This document shows, piece by piece, positions 8,443-18,064 of a stretch of DNA of 64,000 bases (position 1 is its first letter; each line of letters starts with the position of its first letter). A program made the translations under genes and the position numbers. The stretch comes from CAYVRJ01 sp964453645 (GTDB lineage Bacteria; Bacillota; Clostridia; Christensenellales; JAWKQI01), in NCBI GenBank assembly GCA_964453645.1, contig CAYVRJ010000001.1, forward strand, positions 290,577 through 354,576, given 5' to 3'. The notes under the pieces are model-generated. The model was given only the letters and a program-made list of their open reading frames with translations, ran no database searches and was not told the origin of the DNA.

Positions 8443-10485
8443 ATGAAAGTCAAGGATACACTAATAGCCATCGTGGTGGTGGGCGTGGTCATGCTGATCA
8501 TATTGCCGTTGCCCACTCTATTTATGGACTTATTCTTAATCATCAATATTTCTGTATCTTTGCTCATCATACTCATGGCTCTGTATATTCGGGAACCCTT
8601 GGAGTTTGCAGCATTCCCCTCCATGCTCCTAATCGTCACCCTCTTCCGTTTGTCCCTCAACATTTCCACCACCCGCTTGATTCTGGGTAATGGTGGTGAT
8701 GCAGGGAATGTTATCCGGACGTTTGGTTCCTTCGTTATTGGGGATAATTTAATAGTAGGCGTTATTATATTCTTGATCATTGTGGTCATTCAGTTTTTGG
8801 TTATCACAAAGGGTTCGGAGCGCGTAGCGGAAGTTGCCGCACGGTTCACCTTGGACGCAATGCCCGGTAAACAAATGGCCATCGATGCAGATTTAAACTC
8901 GGGACTGATCGACGAACAGGGTGCCAAGGAGCGAAGAGTGAAGATTCAGCGAGAATCGGATTTCTACGGCGCAATGGACGGTTCCAGTAAGTTCGTAAAG
9001 GGCGATGCCATCGTGGGTATTTTAATCACGGTAATCAACATTGCCGGCGGACTGATCATCGGTTCCACCTCGGGAAAGATGCCCATGAATCAGGTGGTGT
9101 CCACCTATGTTTTAGCAACGGTGGGCGACGGTTTGGTGAGCCAGATTCCTGCGTTGCTGGTTTCCACAGCCACAGGTATCATCGTCACCCGGGCCTCTTC
9201 GGACAACAACTTGGGCACAGACCTTGGGCGCCAGCTCACGGCACAGCCCCTCATCTACTTTATCTTGGCAGGTATGCTGCTGCTGCTCTCCTTTATACCC
9301 GGACTGCCCACTTTTACGATCATATTGATCGCTGGCGGCATTGGAGCCATGGGTTACATGTTAAAAAAGTCCGAGCAAAAGCAACAGTTGGTGGAAGAGA
9401 GCGTAGACGTTGCAACGGCCGAGGAAGCTGCCCAAGACATGCGAAAACCCGAAAAGGTCACCTCCCTCTTGCAGGTGGACTTAATCGGTATCGAATTGGG
9501 TTACGGCATTGTACCTTTGGTAGACACCTCTCAAGGGGGTGACCTATTGGAGCGGGTAGTTATGATTAGACGGCAGTGTGCCATGGATTTAGGTATTATC
9601 GTGCCGGTAATACGTCTGCGAGACAACATACAGTTAAATACAAACGAATACAGCATAAAGATTAAGGGTATTGAAGTTGCAAACGGGGAAGTGATGCTGG
9701 ATCACTTTTTGGCGTTGTCCACGGGTGAGACCATGGGCGAAATCGATGGATTTGATACGGTGGAACCAACCTTTGGCCTTCCTGCAAAGTGGATTTCCGC
9801 ATCGGACAGGGAAAAGGCCGAAATTATGGGCTATACCACCATCGACCCTCCCTCTGTCATAGCAACCCACATGACAGAAATTATCAAGCGCCATGCCTAC
9901 GAGTTGTTAAACCGTCAGCAAGTACAGGTGCTCATCGAGAACCTCAAGCAATCCCAGCCCGCACTGGTGGACGAAGTGTTCCCCAAAGTATTCTCTTTGG
10001 GTGAGATTCAAAAGGTGCTGTGCAACCTGCTGCGGGAAAACATCCCCATCAAGGATTTAGGTTCCATTATGGAAACCCTTGCGGACTTTGCACACTTAAC
10101 TAGAGACACGGATTTACTCACCGAGTACGTGCGCCAGAGTTTGTCGCGAACCATTTCCAAACGGTTTGTTCCCGACAACAAGGCCAGAGTGGTCACGCTG
10201 GATGCTTCACTGGAACAGTTGATTGCAGAGCGCATTCGCCAGTCCGACCAAGGTTCCTACGTTGCGCTGGATCAAAACCAGTTACACGCACTGTTTAATA
10301 GCCTAAAGACCTCGGTGGAAAAAATGACCAACTTGGGATTGGTGCCCATTGTACTCACCTCCCCCGTGGTGCGCAGTCATTTTAAAAAGGTTACAGAACA
10401 AATGATCCCCGATCTGATCGTGCTGTCGTATAACGAACTGAATAAAGACGTTGAAATATATTCTGATGGGACGGTGGCTATCTAA
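8443..10485 (+). CDS. flhA: flagellar export protein FlhA
   Basis: 680 residues. The N-terminal half has about eight membrane helices with the FHIPEP family signatures (RLSLNISTTRLIL, KGSERVAEVAARFTLDAMPG, IDADLNSGLIDEQGAKERR). The C-terminal half is the cytoplasmic docking domain for export chaperones. FlhA makes the nonameric ring that couples proton flow to export. The stop overlaps the flhF start by one base (TAATG at 10483-10487). Confidence 0.96.
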   Translation: MKVKDTLIAIVVVGVVMLIILPLPTLFMDLFLIINISVSLLIILMALYIREPLEFAAFPSMLLIVTLFRLSLNISTTRLILGNGGDAGNVIRTFGSFVIGDNLIVGVIIFLIIVVIQFLVITKGSERVAEVAARFTLDAMPGKQMAIDADLNSGLIDEQGAKERRVKIQRESDFYGAMDGSSKFVKGDAIVGILITVINIAGGLIIGSTSGKMPMNQVVSTYVLATVGDGLVSQIPALLVSTATGIIVTRASSDNNLGTDLGRQLTAQPLIYFILAGMLLLLSFIPGLPTFTIILIAGGIGAMGYMLKKSEQKQQLVEESVDVATAEEAAQDMRKPEKVTSLLQVDLIGIELGYGIVPLVDTSQGGDLLERVVMIRRQCAMDLGIIVPVIRLRDNIQLNTNEYSIKIKGIEVANGEVMLDHFLALSTGETMGEIDGFDTVEPTFGLPAKWISASDREKAEIMGYTTIDPPSVIATHMTEIIKRHAYELLNRQQVQVLIENLKQSQPALVDEVFPKVFSLGEIQKVLCNLLRENIPIKDLGSIMETLADFAHLTRDTDLLTEYVRQSLSRTISKRFVPDNKARVVTLDASLEQLIAERIRQSDQGSYVALDQNQLHALFNSLKTSVEKMTNLGLVPIVLTSPVVRSHFKKVTEQMIPDLIVLSYNELNKDVEIYSDGTVAI

Positions 10486-12080
10486 TGAACGTTACTTACT
10501 ATGCGAATGACATGCAGGAAGCATTAGAAAAAATTAAAAATGAATTGGGTCCCGATGCGATCATCGTTTCAAGCAAACAGGTTAAGCCCAAGGGTGTGAA
10601 AGGAGCATTTGCCAAAAAAGTTTATGAGGTGGTTGCAAACTACGAACCGGAGAACAAACCAGAACCTCAAAAAATGCCCCTCCAAGGTGCAAACTTGGCA
10701 TACGCTGAACTGATCAAACCAGAAAAAGTCATACTGCCCAACTTGTCGGCCTACGACTACGTGGCAAAGAGTGTGATGGGGGATCAGCAAAAGATTGCGA
10801 AGAAGCCAGAACCCAAATTGGAACCCAGGTTAGAGCCTAAACTTCAGCCAAAGCTCGAGAGTGCGGAGAGGATGCCTAAATTCGAGCCTAAATTTGATTT
10901 GACTAAACCACTTGAAGTGGAAAAGTTAAAGACCTTTGAGACAAAGGTTTATGAACCAAAGAAGATTGAACGGCCTGAGTTTGAACCCTACTCTCCCTAC
11001 AACGTAAAACCCAATGTGCCCAAGTATGACCAGATGGAGGTCACACCGGGAACTGAGAAACTCAACATCATTCCCAAGGAAGAGGAAAAAGAGGAGTTTA
11101 AACCTCTGCTCCCCACAGCACCCCCGGTTGAGGAGGAGAAACCCAGCAGAAACATCTTGGATGTGCCAGCGGAGGTGTTCGAACCAAAAAAGATGTCCAG
11201 CGACGAGCGTTTGGACGCTCTGGATTCCAGAATCACCGAATTGCAGGACATGCTCAACAGGTTTTCGGAAAAATTTGAATATATTAAAAAAGATATCACA
11301 TACGACTATAGCTCCAAGGTGCAGTCCATACTAGAGAAGCTCATTCAAAACGAGGTTCCCGAACCATTAGCCCATGAGATATGCCAAGAAGTGGAAAAGG
11401 TCCTGAAGAAGAAACCCGATTCGGAACCAAAAGAAGTGGCATCCCACATGATTTTGGACATTTTAGGGGAAGTAAAGACCATTCAATATAAAAAGTTTGA
11501 GCAACGGGTCATTATGCTCGTAGGGCCCACTGGGGTGGGGAAAACCACTACACTGGTGAAATTGGTCTCCCAAATCGTTTGCAATGACAAGCTGAAAGTT
11601 GGTATAATCAATTCAGACGTATACCGGGTGGGTGCGCAGGAGCAGCTTAAGAATTATATTGAGATTTTAAAGATTCCCATGAAAACCATTTATGAGCTGA
11701 GTGATATCCACGAGGCCTTGGAAGAATTTGAGAACATGGATTTTGTTTTTATCGACACCGCCGGAAAGCTTTCCAACGATGAGGAATATATTGAAGATAT
11801 ACGCCTTTTGATCAAGGAGGCTAAGGTGGACGAAATATATCTGGCCATCGGTGCCACCACTTCCATGAAAGCTGCTAATGCGATCATCGATAACTATCAA
11901 TTCCTTGGAAACTATAGATTGCTGGTCACCAAAGTGGACGAGAGTGGGCACAAGGGGCAAATCATCAACTTTGCCAGAAGAAGCGGACGACCCCTGTCCT
12001 ATTTCACAGTGGGTCAGAGCGTCCCCGATGACATTGTGAAAGCAGATGTTCGGGAAATCGTGAAAGATGTGTTGAGGTAG
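10485..12080 (+). CDS. flhF: flagellar SRP-type GTPase FlhF
   Basis: 531 residues, longer than the usual 360-450. The C-terminal SRP54-like GTPase domain has the P-loop GPTGVGKTTT (Gly347 to Thr356), DVYRVGAQEQLKNY, the DTAGK motif and TKVDES. FlhF sets the place of flagellum assembly. The extra length is a charged linker (about residues 60-240) rich in Glu, Pro and Lys with repeated EPKLEP-type units. It is followed by flhG, its usual regulatory partner. Confidence 0.93.
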   Translation: MNVTYYANDMQEALEKIKNELGPDAIIVSSKQVKPKGVKGAFAKKVYEVVANYEPENKPEPQKMPLQGANLAYAELIKPEKVILPNLSAYDYVAKSVMGDQQKIAKKPEPKLEPRLEPKLQPKLESAERMPKFEPKFDLTKPLEVEKLKTFETKVYEPKKIERPEFEPYSPYNVKPNVPKYDQMEVTPGTEKLNIIPKEEEKEEFKPLLPTAPPVEEEKPSRNILDVPAEVFEPKKMSSDERLDALDSRITELQDMLNRFSEKFEYIKKDITYDYSSKVQSILEKLIQNEVPEPLAHEICQEVEKVLKKKPDSEPKEVASHMILDILGEVKTIQYKKFEQRVIMLVGPTGVGKTTTLVKLVSQIVCNDKLKVGIINSDVYRVGAQEQLKNYIEILKIPMKTIYELSDIHEALEEFENMDFVFIDTAGKLSNDEEYIEDIRLLIKEAKVDEIYLAIGATTSMKAANAIIDNYQFLGNYRLLVTKVDESGHKGQIINFARRSGRPLSYFTVGQSVPDDIVKADVREIVKDVLR

Positions 12081-12087
12081 AGGCTGA

Positions 12088-12945
12088 ATGGATCAAGCGC
12101 AAAGATTGCGGGAAATTATGAGTTCCAGCATGCAACAGCATAATGCAGTATCCCGAGTCATTTCCGTCACCAGCGGCAAAGGTGGTGTGGGGAAGACCAG
12201 TTTAACTGTGAACTTAGCCATTGCCCTTGCCAACCAAGGCAAGCGGGTGGTTATTTTCGATGCCGATTTTGGCTTTGCGAATATCGACGTGTTGTTGGGA
12301 GCAAAATCTAAGTTTGATGTCAGCCATGTACTTCGGGGAGAGAAGAGTATATCAGACATTATGGCCTTAGGCCACGGGGGCATACGCTTTATCTCGGGAG
12401 GTGCAGGGCTTGCGGAACTCATCAATTTAGACAACGCACGGCTTGAGCAGCTTTTGTCCGAACTTCTGGAGTTGGACGTTTCGGCGGACTATATCATTTT
12501 CGATACGGGTGCCGGAGTGAACGACAAGATTTTGAGCGTAATCAGCGCAAGTGAGGAAGTCATTTTGGTGTGTACCCCGGAACCCACTTCCATTATGGAT
12601 GCCTTTGTCATGGCTAAAACCATTCTCATGCGCAACCGCAATCCGTTGATCAAGCTGGTGGTCAACCGGGCGGATTCATACAGTGAAGCAATTTCTACCA
12701 GAGATAATTTTTGTAAAGTGGTTCAAAAACATTTGGGGGTTGAGGTCATTTCCCTCGGATATATTATGCAGGATATCAATGTGGTCAACGCAGTGAAGCA
12801 GCAAATTCCACTGCTGCTGGGTTTCCCAGAAACCATTGCCTCTAAAAATATCGTGCAAATTGCAAAAAAATACTCCAGCACAGATACGAAAACTGCTCCT
12901 CAAGAGCAGCGCGGCATTATAAAATTTATTGAAAAATTAAAGTAA
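12088..12945 (+). CDS. flhG: MinD/ParA-type ATPase FlhG (YlxH)
   Basis: 285 residues with the deviant Walker A motif GKGGVGKT (residues 30-37), preceded by the short N-terminal segment (DQAQRLR) that in FlhG binds and stimulates FlhF. The C-terminus has a membrane-targeting-like amphipathic tail. FlhG controls flagellar number with FlhF. It begins 7 bases after flhF with an ATG. Confidence 0.93.
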   Translation: MDQAQRLREIMSSSMQQHNAVSRVISVTSGKGGVGKTSLTVNLAIALANQGKRVVIFDADFGFANIDVLLGAKSKFDVSHVLRGEKSISDIMALGHGGIRFISGGAGLAELINLDNARLEQLLSELLELDVSADYIIFDTGAGVNDKILSVISASEEVILVCTPEPTSIMDAFVMAKTILMRNRNPLIKLVVNRADSYSEAISTRDNFCKVVQKHLGVEVISLGYIMQDINVVNAVKQQIPLLLGFPETIASKNIVQIAKKYSSTDTKTAPQEQRGIIKFIEKLK

Positions 12946-12959
12946 AAGGTGCCTAAAGA

Positions 12960-13604
12960 ATGAAAATAGACGCAATATCCGTTGGGGAAACGCTGAATAT
13001 AGAATTAGAAACAGACGTTTGGGAAACAACAAAAGTACAGGAAATATTGGGGGATGTGATCATTGTCAACAGAATCTCCCACTACGACTCCACCAAAGAG
13101 ATTCACAAGAACGATAAACTCCTCATCACTGTGAAGAGGGATTTTGGATATGCGAATTTTGAAGCTGAGTTTTTGGGTAACGAAACCTATGAAGGGGTGT
13201 ATTCCTCCCGCATACGGGCGGTGTCACCCATGCAGCAATTTCAGCGCAGAAGTGCCTTTCGGGCACGGGTGGAAACAAACGTGTTCATTCGGCTTTTTGA
13301 CAAAAACGATGCCCGGATGATTAAAAGTGAGATTTGGGGAAGGTCTGTAGACATCAGTGAGTTTGGAATGAGGGTCAACGTACTGTTGCCCATTGAGTTT
13401 AACTCCTTTATAGATTGCGAGTTTGAGTTGGACGATAAGCGGTTAAACAGGCGGGGAAGAGTTGTGAGGAGCTTTCAAGATAAAGAAAACGGCGGTCAAT
13501 TTGTGGCAATTAATTTTTTAGACCACGATGAAAATATTTTAAAGTTCATTCGAAAGTATTTGTTTGAATTTGAAAAGAAGAACCGCTCAGTGGTAAGGAA
13601 GTGA
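12960..13604 (+). CDS. PilZ-domain c-di-GMP receptor, YcgR-like
   Basis: 214 residues. The N-terminal ~95 residues resemble the YcgR-N domain. The C-terminal PilZ domain has both c-di-GMP binding motifs: RRSAFR (the RxxxR type) and DISEFG (the DxSxxG type). Such proteins slow the flagellar motor when c-di-GMP is high. Its place between flhG and the sigma-28 gene supports this. The EAL phosphodiesterase at 49506 could act on the same signal (inference). Confidence 0.9.
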   Translation: MKIDAISVGETLNIELETDVWETTKVQEILGDVIIVNRISHYDSTKEIHKNDKLLITVKRDFGYANFEAEFLGNETYEGVYSSRIRAVSPMQQFQRRSAFRARVETNVFIRLFDKNDARMIKSEIWGRSVDISEFGMRVNVLLPIEFNSFIDCEFELDDKRLNRRGRVVRSFQDKENGGQFVAINFLDHDENILKFIRKYLFEFEKKNRSVVRK

Positions 13605-13608
13605 CATA

Positions 13609-14373
13609 TTGGAAACTGCTAAAGATGTGAAGTTGCTTTGGGATGAATATTCACAGCAGAACAGTGAAAGTGCGAAAAACGATTTAATTCTCCACTACTT
13701 GACTTTGGTTAAGAAAATCGTCACCAGAATGATGCCAAACTATAATAATTATTATGAATTTGACGATTTATTAAGTGTGGGTATATTTGGCTTGGTAGAA
13801 GCCATCGAACGGTTTGATGTGAGCAAAAACATTAAGTTTGAGACCTATGCCATCAACCGCATTCGAGGTAAAGTCTTGGACTACATGCGCAAACAGGACT
13901 GGGCTTCGGTGAGCTTGCGCAAGCGTATCAAGGATATTTCCAACGCCTATGTGAAGCTGGAAATGGAACTGAACAGAAGCGTTACAGACGAAGAAGTTGC
14001 AAAATACTTGGGGTTGGACGTGGAAAAAGTGCGTTCTACCCTGCATAAATCATATATATTTAACAGTGTGAATTTTGAGAGTATGCTTTCATCAGACGAT
14101 GGCGAGAAGGTTCGATTAAACGACATGATCGAAGTATCGGGCGGGGAGTCTGTGGATGAGCATCTTGAAAAACAAGAACTACACAAGATTTTAACGGAAC
14201 TGATCGCAGCATTGCCTGAAAATGAGCGCAGAGTCATTGAACTCTACTATTACGAAGAAATGCTCATCAAGGAGATTTCACAAATTATGAATTTGTCGGA
14301 ATCTCGCATTTCCCAGATCCATTCCAAGGTTTTGGGAAAACTTCGGACACAGCTTACGAGAAAGTACAGTTAA
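13609..14373 (+). CDS. fliA: flagellar sigma factor sigma-28 (FliA/SigD)
   Basis: 254 residues. The start is TTG, with GGAAGTGA just upstream. Region 2 (DLLSVGIFGLVEAIERFD, then KFETYAINRIRGKVLDYMR and KQDW) and region 4 (LPENERRVIELYYYEEMLIK, with SESRISQIHSK) match the FliA/SigD group. It directs late flagellar genes and is held by FlgM, encoded at 19357. In Bacillota this gene usually follows the che genes; here it directly follows the PilZ gene. Confidence 0.95.
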   Translation: METAKDVKLLWDEYSQQNSESAKNDLILHYLTLVKKIVTRMMPNYNNYYEFDDLLSVGIFGLVEAIERFDVSKNIKFETYAINRIRGKVLDYMRKQDWASVSLRKRIKDISNAYVKLEMELNRSVTDEEVAKYLGLDVEKVRSTLHKSYIFNSVNFESMLSSDDGEKVRLNDMIEVSGGESVDEHLEKQELHKILTELIAALPENERRVIELYYYEEMLIKEISQIMNLSESRISQIHSKVLGKLRTQLTRKYS

Positions 14374-14415
14374 AGCATTTATTTATTTTTTATTAGGTCT
14401 TAAGGAGGTGGCAAT

Positions 14416-16164
14416 ATGACATTAACGAATAATGCAGGTGAAGGTTTTGTGCAGGATTCAAATGAGATGAGCAACCAGGGTAACCATGGTGGAACGGGGG
14501 ATAGTATTGCAGCTATTTCTCAAGAAAACGATGGTATTGCCAGCAGGGGCAACGCAACTTTTCACGAAGATGGATATGCGTTGAAATATACGGAGGAAGG
14601 TGTATTTTTGGATTTTCTTCAAAAACAAAAGTCCGTAACCCAAGACTATGCGTCCCGGCTCAACCTCTATTTGGAGCGCAAGCAGGTGAAGGATATGGAT
14701 CGCAGGGCTTTTGTGGAAGCACTGTCCAACCCAGAAGCCATGTCTGTAAAGATTGCACCCCCTCAACAAGAATTTTTTTACCCCGCCAAACTGGAAGTAA
14801 AGGTTTCGGATCGGGATATGGTGGCTCATGCCATTTTGCACCCCGGTGAAAGCCCATCGTCCATGATCACTTGCGACGAAGCGTTAGAAACCATTTCTAC
14901 TGAATATCGCATTGTCCACGGCATAGACGTGAAGGCCCTCGAAATGATGATTCAAATGCGCATCTTCGACAACCCCACGGTTATTGCCCGGGGAACGCCC
15001 CCCGTCACGGGAGAAAACGGTTCCTTGAAGTGGCACTTTAACAACAGCAAAGAAGATCGCTATAAAAAAATTGACTTTGAATCCAAAGTGAATTTTAAAG
15101 AGTTGGATTTATTCGTACCCGTAACCAAAGGGCAGCTCTTGGTGGAGCGCATTCCTGCGGGAGAGGGAACGCCCGGCCACGACGTGTACGGCAACGAGTT
15201 AAAGGCCAGCCCTGGTAAAAACGTGAACCTGCCCAAAGGTAAAAACGTGGATTATTCCGAAGACCGCAACTTTATGTATGCTGCCGGCAACGGCATGGTG
15301 GACTTCGTCATGGACAAAGTCATGGTCTCCAACGTGTATACCGTCCGGGGTAATGCAGATATGGGCGTGGGTAACATCACCTTCGACGGAGATGTTGTCA
15401 TTGAAGGAAACGTCATCGGAGGACTCACCATTAAAGCCACGGGAAATATTATGGTTTCGGGCGTGGTGGAAGCTTCTTTTTTAGAAGCGGGAGGGGATAT
15501 TCTCCTGCGGGGAGGCATCCAAGGCAGTGGCAGAGGGCAAGTGCGCGCCGGAGGCATGGTTACTTCCAAGTTTATCGAATACGCCACCATCTATGCCAAA
15601 AATAAAATTATTGCAGCGTATTTTATCCACAGCAACGCCTTTACCGAAGGTGCCATTGAGGTGACGTCGGGTAAGAAGGGTTGTATTATTGGGGGCAACT
15701 TGAGTGCAGGCACGTACATTGCAGCCCTCACCATCGGTACGCCCACCAACGTGCCCACGGTGCTGGAAGTTGGTTTTTCCAAGGCACAGGCCGAGCGGAT
15801 CAAAGAAATTAAACAGGAGTTGGAGATCAACGAGCGTAAGATCAACCAGATTAAAACCGTTGCCCACATGAACGTGAGTAATGAATCTCTCTCCCACGAG
15901 CAGCAGGAAATGCGCAACAACCTGCTCAAAAGCCTATATCAACTCTCCAACGTACAAAAGCAACTCCAAACGGAGTTAGATACACTCAACGACAAATTGA
16001 GCTATGCGGAACACGGCTTAATACACGTTACGCAAAAAATTTATTCGGGGGTTCGACTGTCCATCGGTTCTATCAACTGTATCACCAGCGAGGAGTTCGA
16101 CTACGTGACTTTTAGAGTGAGCGATGGAGAGATTAAATCCACAACGTGTTGTTTCAGACCGTAA
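14416..16164 (+). CDS. FapA family protein (DUF342)
   Basis: 582 residues, with a perfect AAGGAGGTG ribosome binding site. The middle part (about 150-450) is a glycine-rich beta-helix of the DUF342/FapA type (GNADMGVGNITFDGDVVIEG, AGGDILLRGGIQGSG), followed by a coiled coil (about 455-540). FapA proteins occur in flagellar clusters of many clostridia and spirochaetes. Their role is described as polar or membrane association of cell-surface functions and remains poorly known. Position directly after fliA is typical. Confidence 0.85.
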   Translation: MTLTNNAGEGFVQDSNEMSNQGNHGGTGDSIAAISQENDGIASRGNATFHEDGYALKYTEEGVFLDFLQKQKSVTQDYASRLNLYLERKQVKDMDRRAFVEALSNPEAMSVKIAPPQQEFFYPAKLEVKVSDRDMVAHAILHPGESPSSMITCDEALETISTEYRIVHGIDVKALEMMIQMRIFDNPTVIARGTPPVTGENGSLKWHFNNSKEDRYKKIDFESKVNFKELDLFVPVTKGQLLVERIPAGEGTPGHDVYGNELKASPGKNVNLPKGKNVDYSEDRNFMYAAGNGMVDFVMDKVMVSNVYTVRGNADMGVGNITFDGDVVIEGNVIGGLTIKATGNIMVSGVVEASFLEAGGDILLRGGIQGSGRGQVRAGGMVTSKFIEYATIYAKNKIIAAYFIHSNAFTEGAIEVTSGKKGCIIGGNLSAGTYIAALTIGTPTNVPTVLEVGFSKAQAERIKEIKQELEINERKINQIKTVAHMNVSNESLSHEQQEMRNNLLKSLYQLSNVQKQLQTELDTLNDKLSYAEHGLIHVTQKIYSGVRLSIGSINCITSEEFDYVTFRVSDGEIKSTTCCFRP

Positions 16165-16188
16165 ATCTTTGATGAGGAGGAGAGTCAA

Positions 16189-16524
16189 ATGATAAAGGGA
16201 ATTGATGCCCAAATTATGACAGGCAGAGTGACAGATTTTTTAAAAGACACCAGTGCGGCTCTCAAACGTCCTGAACTGAACCATGATTTCATGGCTAAAA
16301 TGATTGATGCCGAAAAGCAAAAGGAATTGCAGGGTGTTAAGCATTTGGAAAAGCAAGATCCCTCCGCCCGGGTGCGGGAGCGGGATCCCCAGAACCAAGA
16401 ACAGCAGGAAAAGAAGAAACACCAAGAGAACAGCGTTGCAGAAGTCATTTCTGCCAACGGGTTTATCGAGGCGGAACTCAGTGTGGGTTACGGTGAACGA
16501 AAGATACTTGATTTAGAGGTGTAA
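16189..16524 (+). CDS. hypothetical flagellar-cluster protein
   Basis: 111 residues, start ATG with GAGGAGAG upstream. Mostly charged and helical: residues about 15-75 are rich in Lys, Glu and Gln. A short conserved-looking C-terminus (FIEAELSVGYGERKILDLEV) is predicted to be beta strand. I recognise no domain. It sits between fapA and the swrB-like gene and is surely co-transcribed. Possible roles are a motility regulator or chaperone, but this is only context. Confidence 0.7.
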   Translation: MIKGIDAQIMTGRVTDFLKDTSAALKRPELNHDFMAKMIDAEKQKELQGVKHLEKQDPSARVRERDPQNQEQQEKKKHQENSVAEVISANGFIEAELSVGYGERKILDLEV

Positions 16525-16525
16525 T

Positions 16526-17197
16526 TTGGGATTAGAATATTATCTTTTTGCAGGCTTCATATTTATATTGCTGAGTTTGCTTGTCTTCATGGTTGTATTA
16601 GCCAGAAGAAAGAACATCACAGTATATATGGAAAAAATTGAAGAAATGGAAAAAAATATTTTATCTCATGAACTCACGTTGGAAGAAACGCTGGAAGCAT
16701 TTGAACTTTATGTTGCCGATTCGGAAGATAAATTAAAAAAACATGTGGACCGTTGTGAAGAAATTGCAAGATTGATGCGCAACGCTGCCCTCAATTTAGA
16801 AGAGAAACCGCACAAGCCTGAAAAATTGAAGGAAGAAGAAGCGGTGAAAAAAATCGATTTCACAATTGGTGAAGACGATGAGGAACTAAAAAAATTGGCA
16901 ATGAATCAAGAGCTCGATATTGACGATACTAATAGTGAGCGCTATGTGAATGCTTCCAGCGAAGAAAATATTGTAAAAGATGAAAAAATGCAAAAAAATA
17001 GCGATGAATCCATACCCCCTGTTGCAGAAGCTCTGGACAAACATTCCGATGCCAAAAAGGAAGAAAAGCGTCTGCAGGTGATTGAACTGTTCGATGCCGG
17101 ATATTCCATTGATGAAATCGTAAAAAGTCTGAGTATTACAAAGGGTGAAGTTCGGTTTATTGTGCAACTTCACAAAAAAGAAGAACTTAAAATATGA
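16526..17197 (+). CDS. SwrB/YlxL-like membrane protein (DUF6115)
   Basis: 223 residues. The start is TTG two bases after the previous stop, with GAGGTG upstream. One N-terminal membrane helix (about 5-27) is followed by a coiled coil, an acidic linker and a C-terminal helix-turn-helix-like segment (VIELFDAGYSIDEIVKSLSI). Architecture and place after the sigma-28 gene match Bacillus SwrB, which activates the export apparatus. Sequence similarity to SwrB itself is low, so the functional transfer is tentative. Confidence 0.65.
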   Translation: MGLEYYLFAGFIFILLSLLVFMVVLARRKNITVYMEKIEEMEKNILSHELTLEETLEAFELYVADSEDKLKKHVDRCEEIARLMRNAALNLEEKPHKPEKLKEEEAVKKIDFTIGEDDEELKKLAMNQELDIDDTNSERYVNASSEENIVKDEKMQKNSDESIPPVAEALDKHSDAKKEEKRLQVIELFDAGYSIDEIVKSLSITKGEVRFIVQLHKKEELKI

Positions 17198-17222
17198 TAA
17201 ATTTTAACAATTAAATTTCTGC

Positions 17223-17249
17223 TAAACTTTTTTTATTATTTTGCGATAT
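17223..17249 (+). promoter_or_regulatory. sigma-28 (FliA/SigD)-type promoter
   Basis: TAAA at 17223-17226, a 15-base spacer and TGCGATAT at 17242-17249. The SigD consensus of Bacillota is TAAA-N15-GCCGATAT, so six of eight -10 bases fit and the spacing is optimal. It lies 34 bases before the first of the two rod/hook genes and after a run of T residues, so the late part of the cluster may have its own sigma-28 transcript. Confidence 0.6.
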
Positions 17250-17282
17250 TATATTTGAATACTTTTATTTTAAGGTGGTTTT

Positions 17283-18041
17283 ATGTTAAGAAGCTTATAT
17301 ATAGCTGGTACGGGAATGTTGGTTCAACGCTACCGTATGGACACCATAACCAATAACATTGCCAATGCAGATACCGTTGGATACAAATCCGATCATTTGC
17401 TGTCCCGCTCCTTTGAGGACATGATGTTACAGCGCCTCAACGATCCTTCGGTGATCAGCCGGACGAACACGCTTGGCGGCAAGAATACCGGTATCCACAT
17501 TGACGAACTGTACACCAGATTCGTTCAAGGGGGTATGGAGCAAACCATGGAACCCACGGATCTGGCCATTCAAGGCGATGGTTTCTTCGTTGTGAATACG
17601 CCAAATGGCGATCGATACACCCGTGCCGGAAACTTCGGCGTGGATCCTCAGGGTTATTTGGTGAATCCCGACGGACATTATGTCATGGGCACCAACAACC
17701 AGCGAATCCAAGTAAACACCACCGATTTTGCCGTGGATATTACGGGAAACGTTTGGGTGGGCGGTAATAACATTGCTCAGCTTCAAATCGTTGATTTTGA
17801 AAACGTAGATGGCCTTCGCAAAGTGGGAGACAACTTATACACCCACTACAACAATGAACAACCCATTCCTGCACAAAACATAACCGTGATGCAGGGTTAT
17901 ATAGAGAGTTCCAATGTGGAAATTGCAACGGAAATGGCAGATATGATCGTTACCAACAGAGCATACGAAGCCAGCCAGCGCATGGTGAAAATGGTAGATG
18001 AGAGCTTAGGTAAGACCGTGAACGAAATCGCACGGTTCTAA
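17283..18041 (+). CDS. flhO: flagellar hook-basal body protein, FlhO/FlgF type
   Basis: 252 residues. The N-terminal axial signature (TITNNIANADTVGYKSDH), the middle FlgF/FlgG domain (DLAIQGDGFFVVNTPNGDRY, TRAGNFGVD) and the C-terminal helix (SNVEIATEMADMIVTNRAYE) are all present. Bacillota carry two such proteins, FlhO and FlhP, that form the distal rod. It is the first gene after a likely sigma-28 promoter. Confidence 0.9.
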   Translation: MLRSLYIAGTGMLVQRYRMDTITNNIANADTVGYKSDHLLSRSFEDMMLQRLNDPSVISRTNTLGGKNTGIHIDELYTRFVQGGMEQTMEPTDLAIQGDGFFVVNTPNGDRYTRAGNFGVDPQGYLVNPDGHYVMGTNNQRIQVNTTDFAVDITGNVWVGGNNIAQLQIVDFENVDGLRKVGDNLYTHYNNEQPIPAQNITVMQGYIESSNVEIATEMADMIVTNRAYEASQRMVKMVDESLGKTVNEIARF

Positions 18042-18064
18042 AACGAAGAGGACAAGGAGACACA

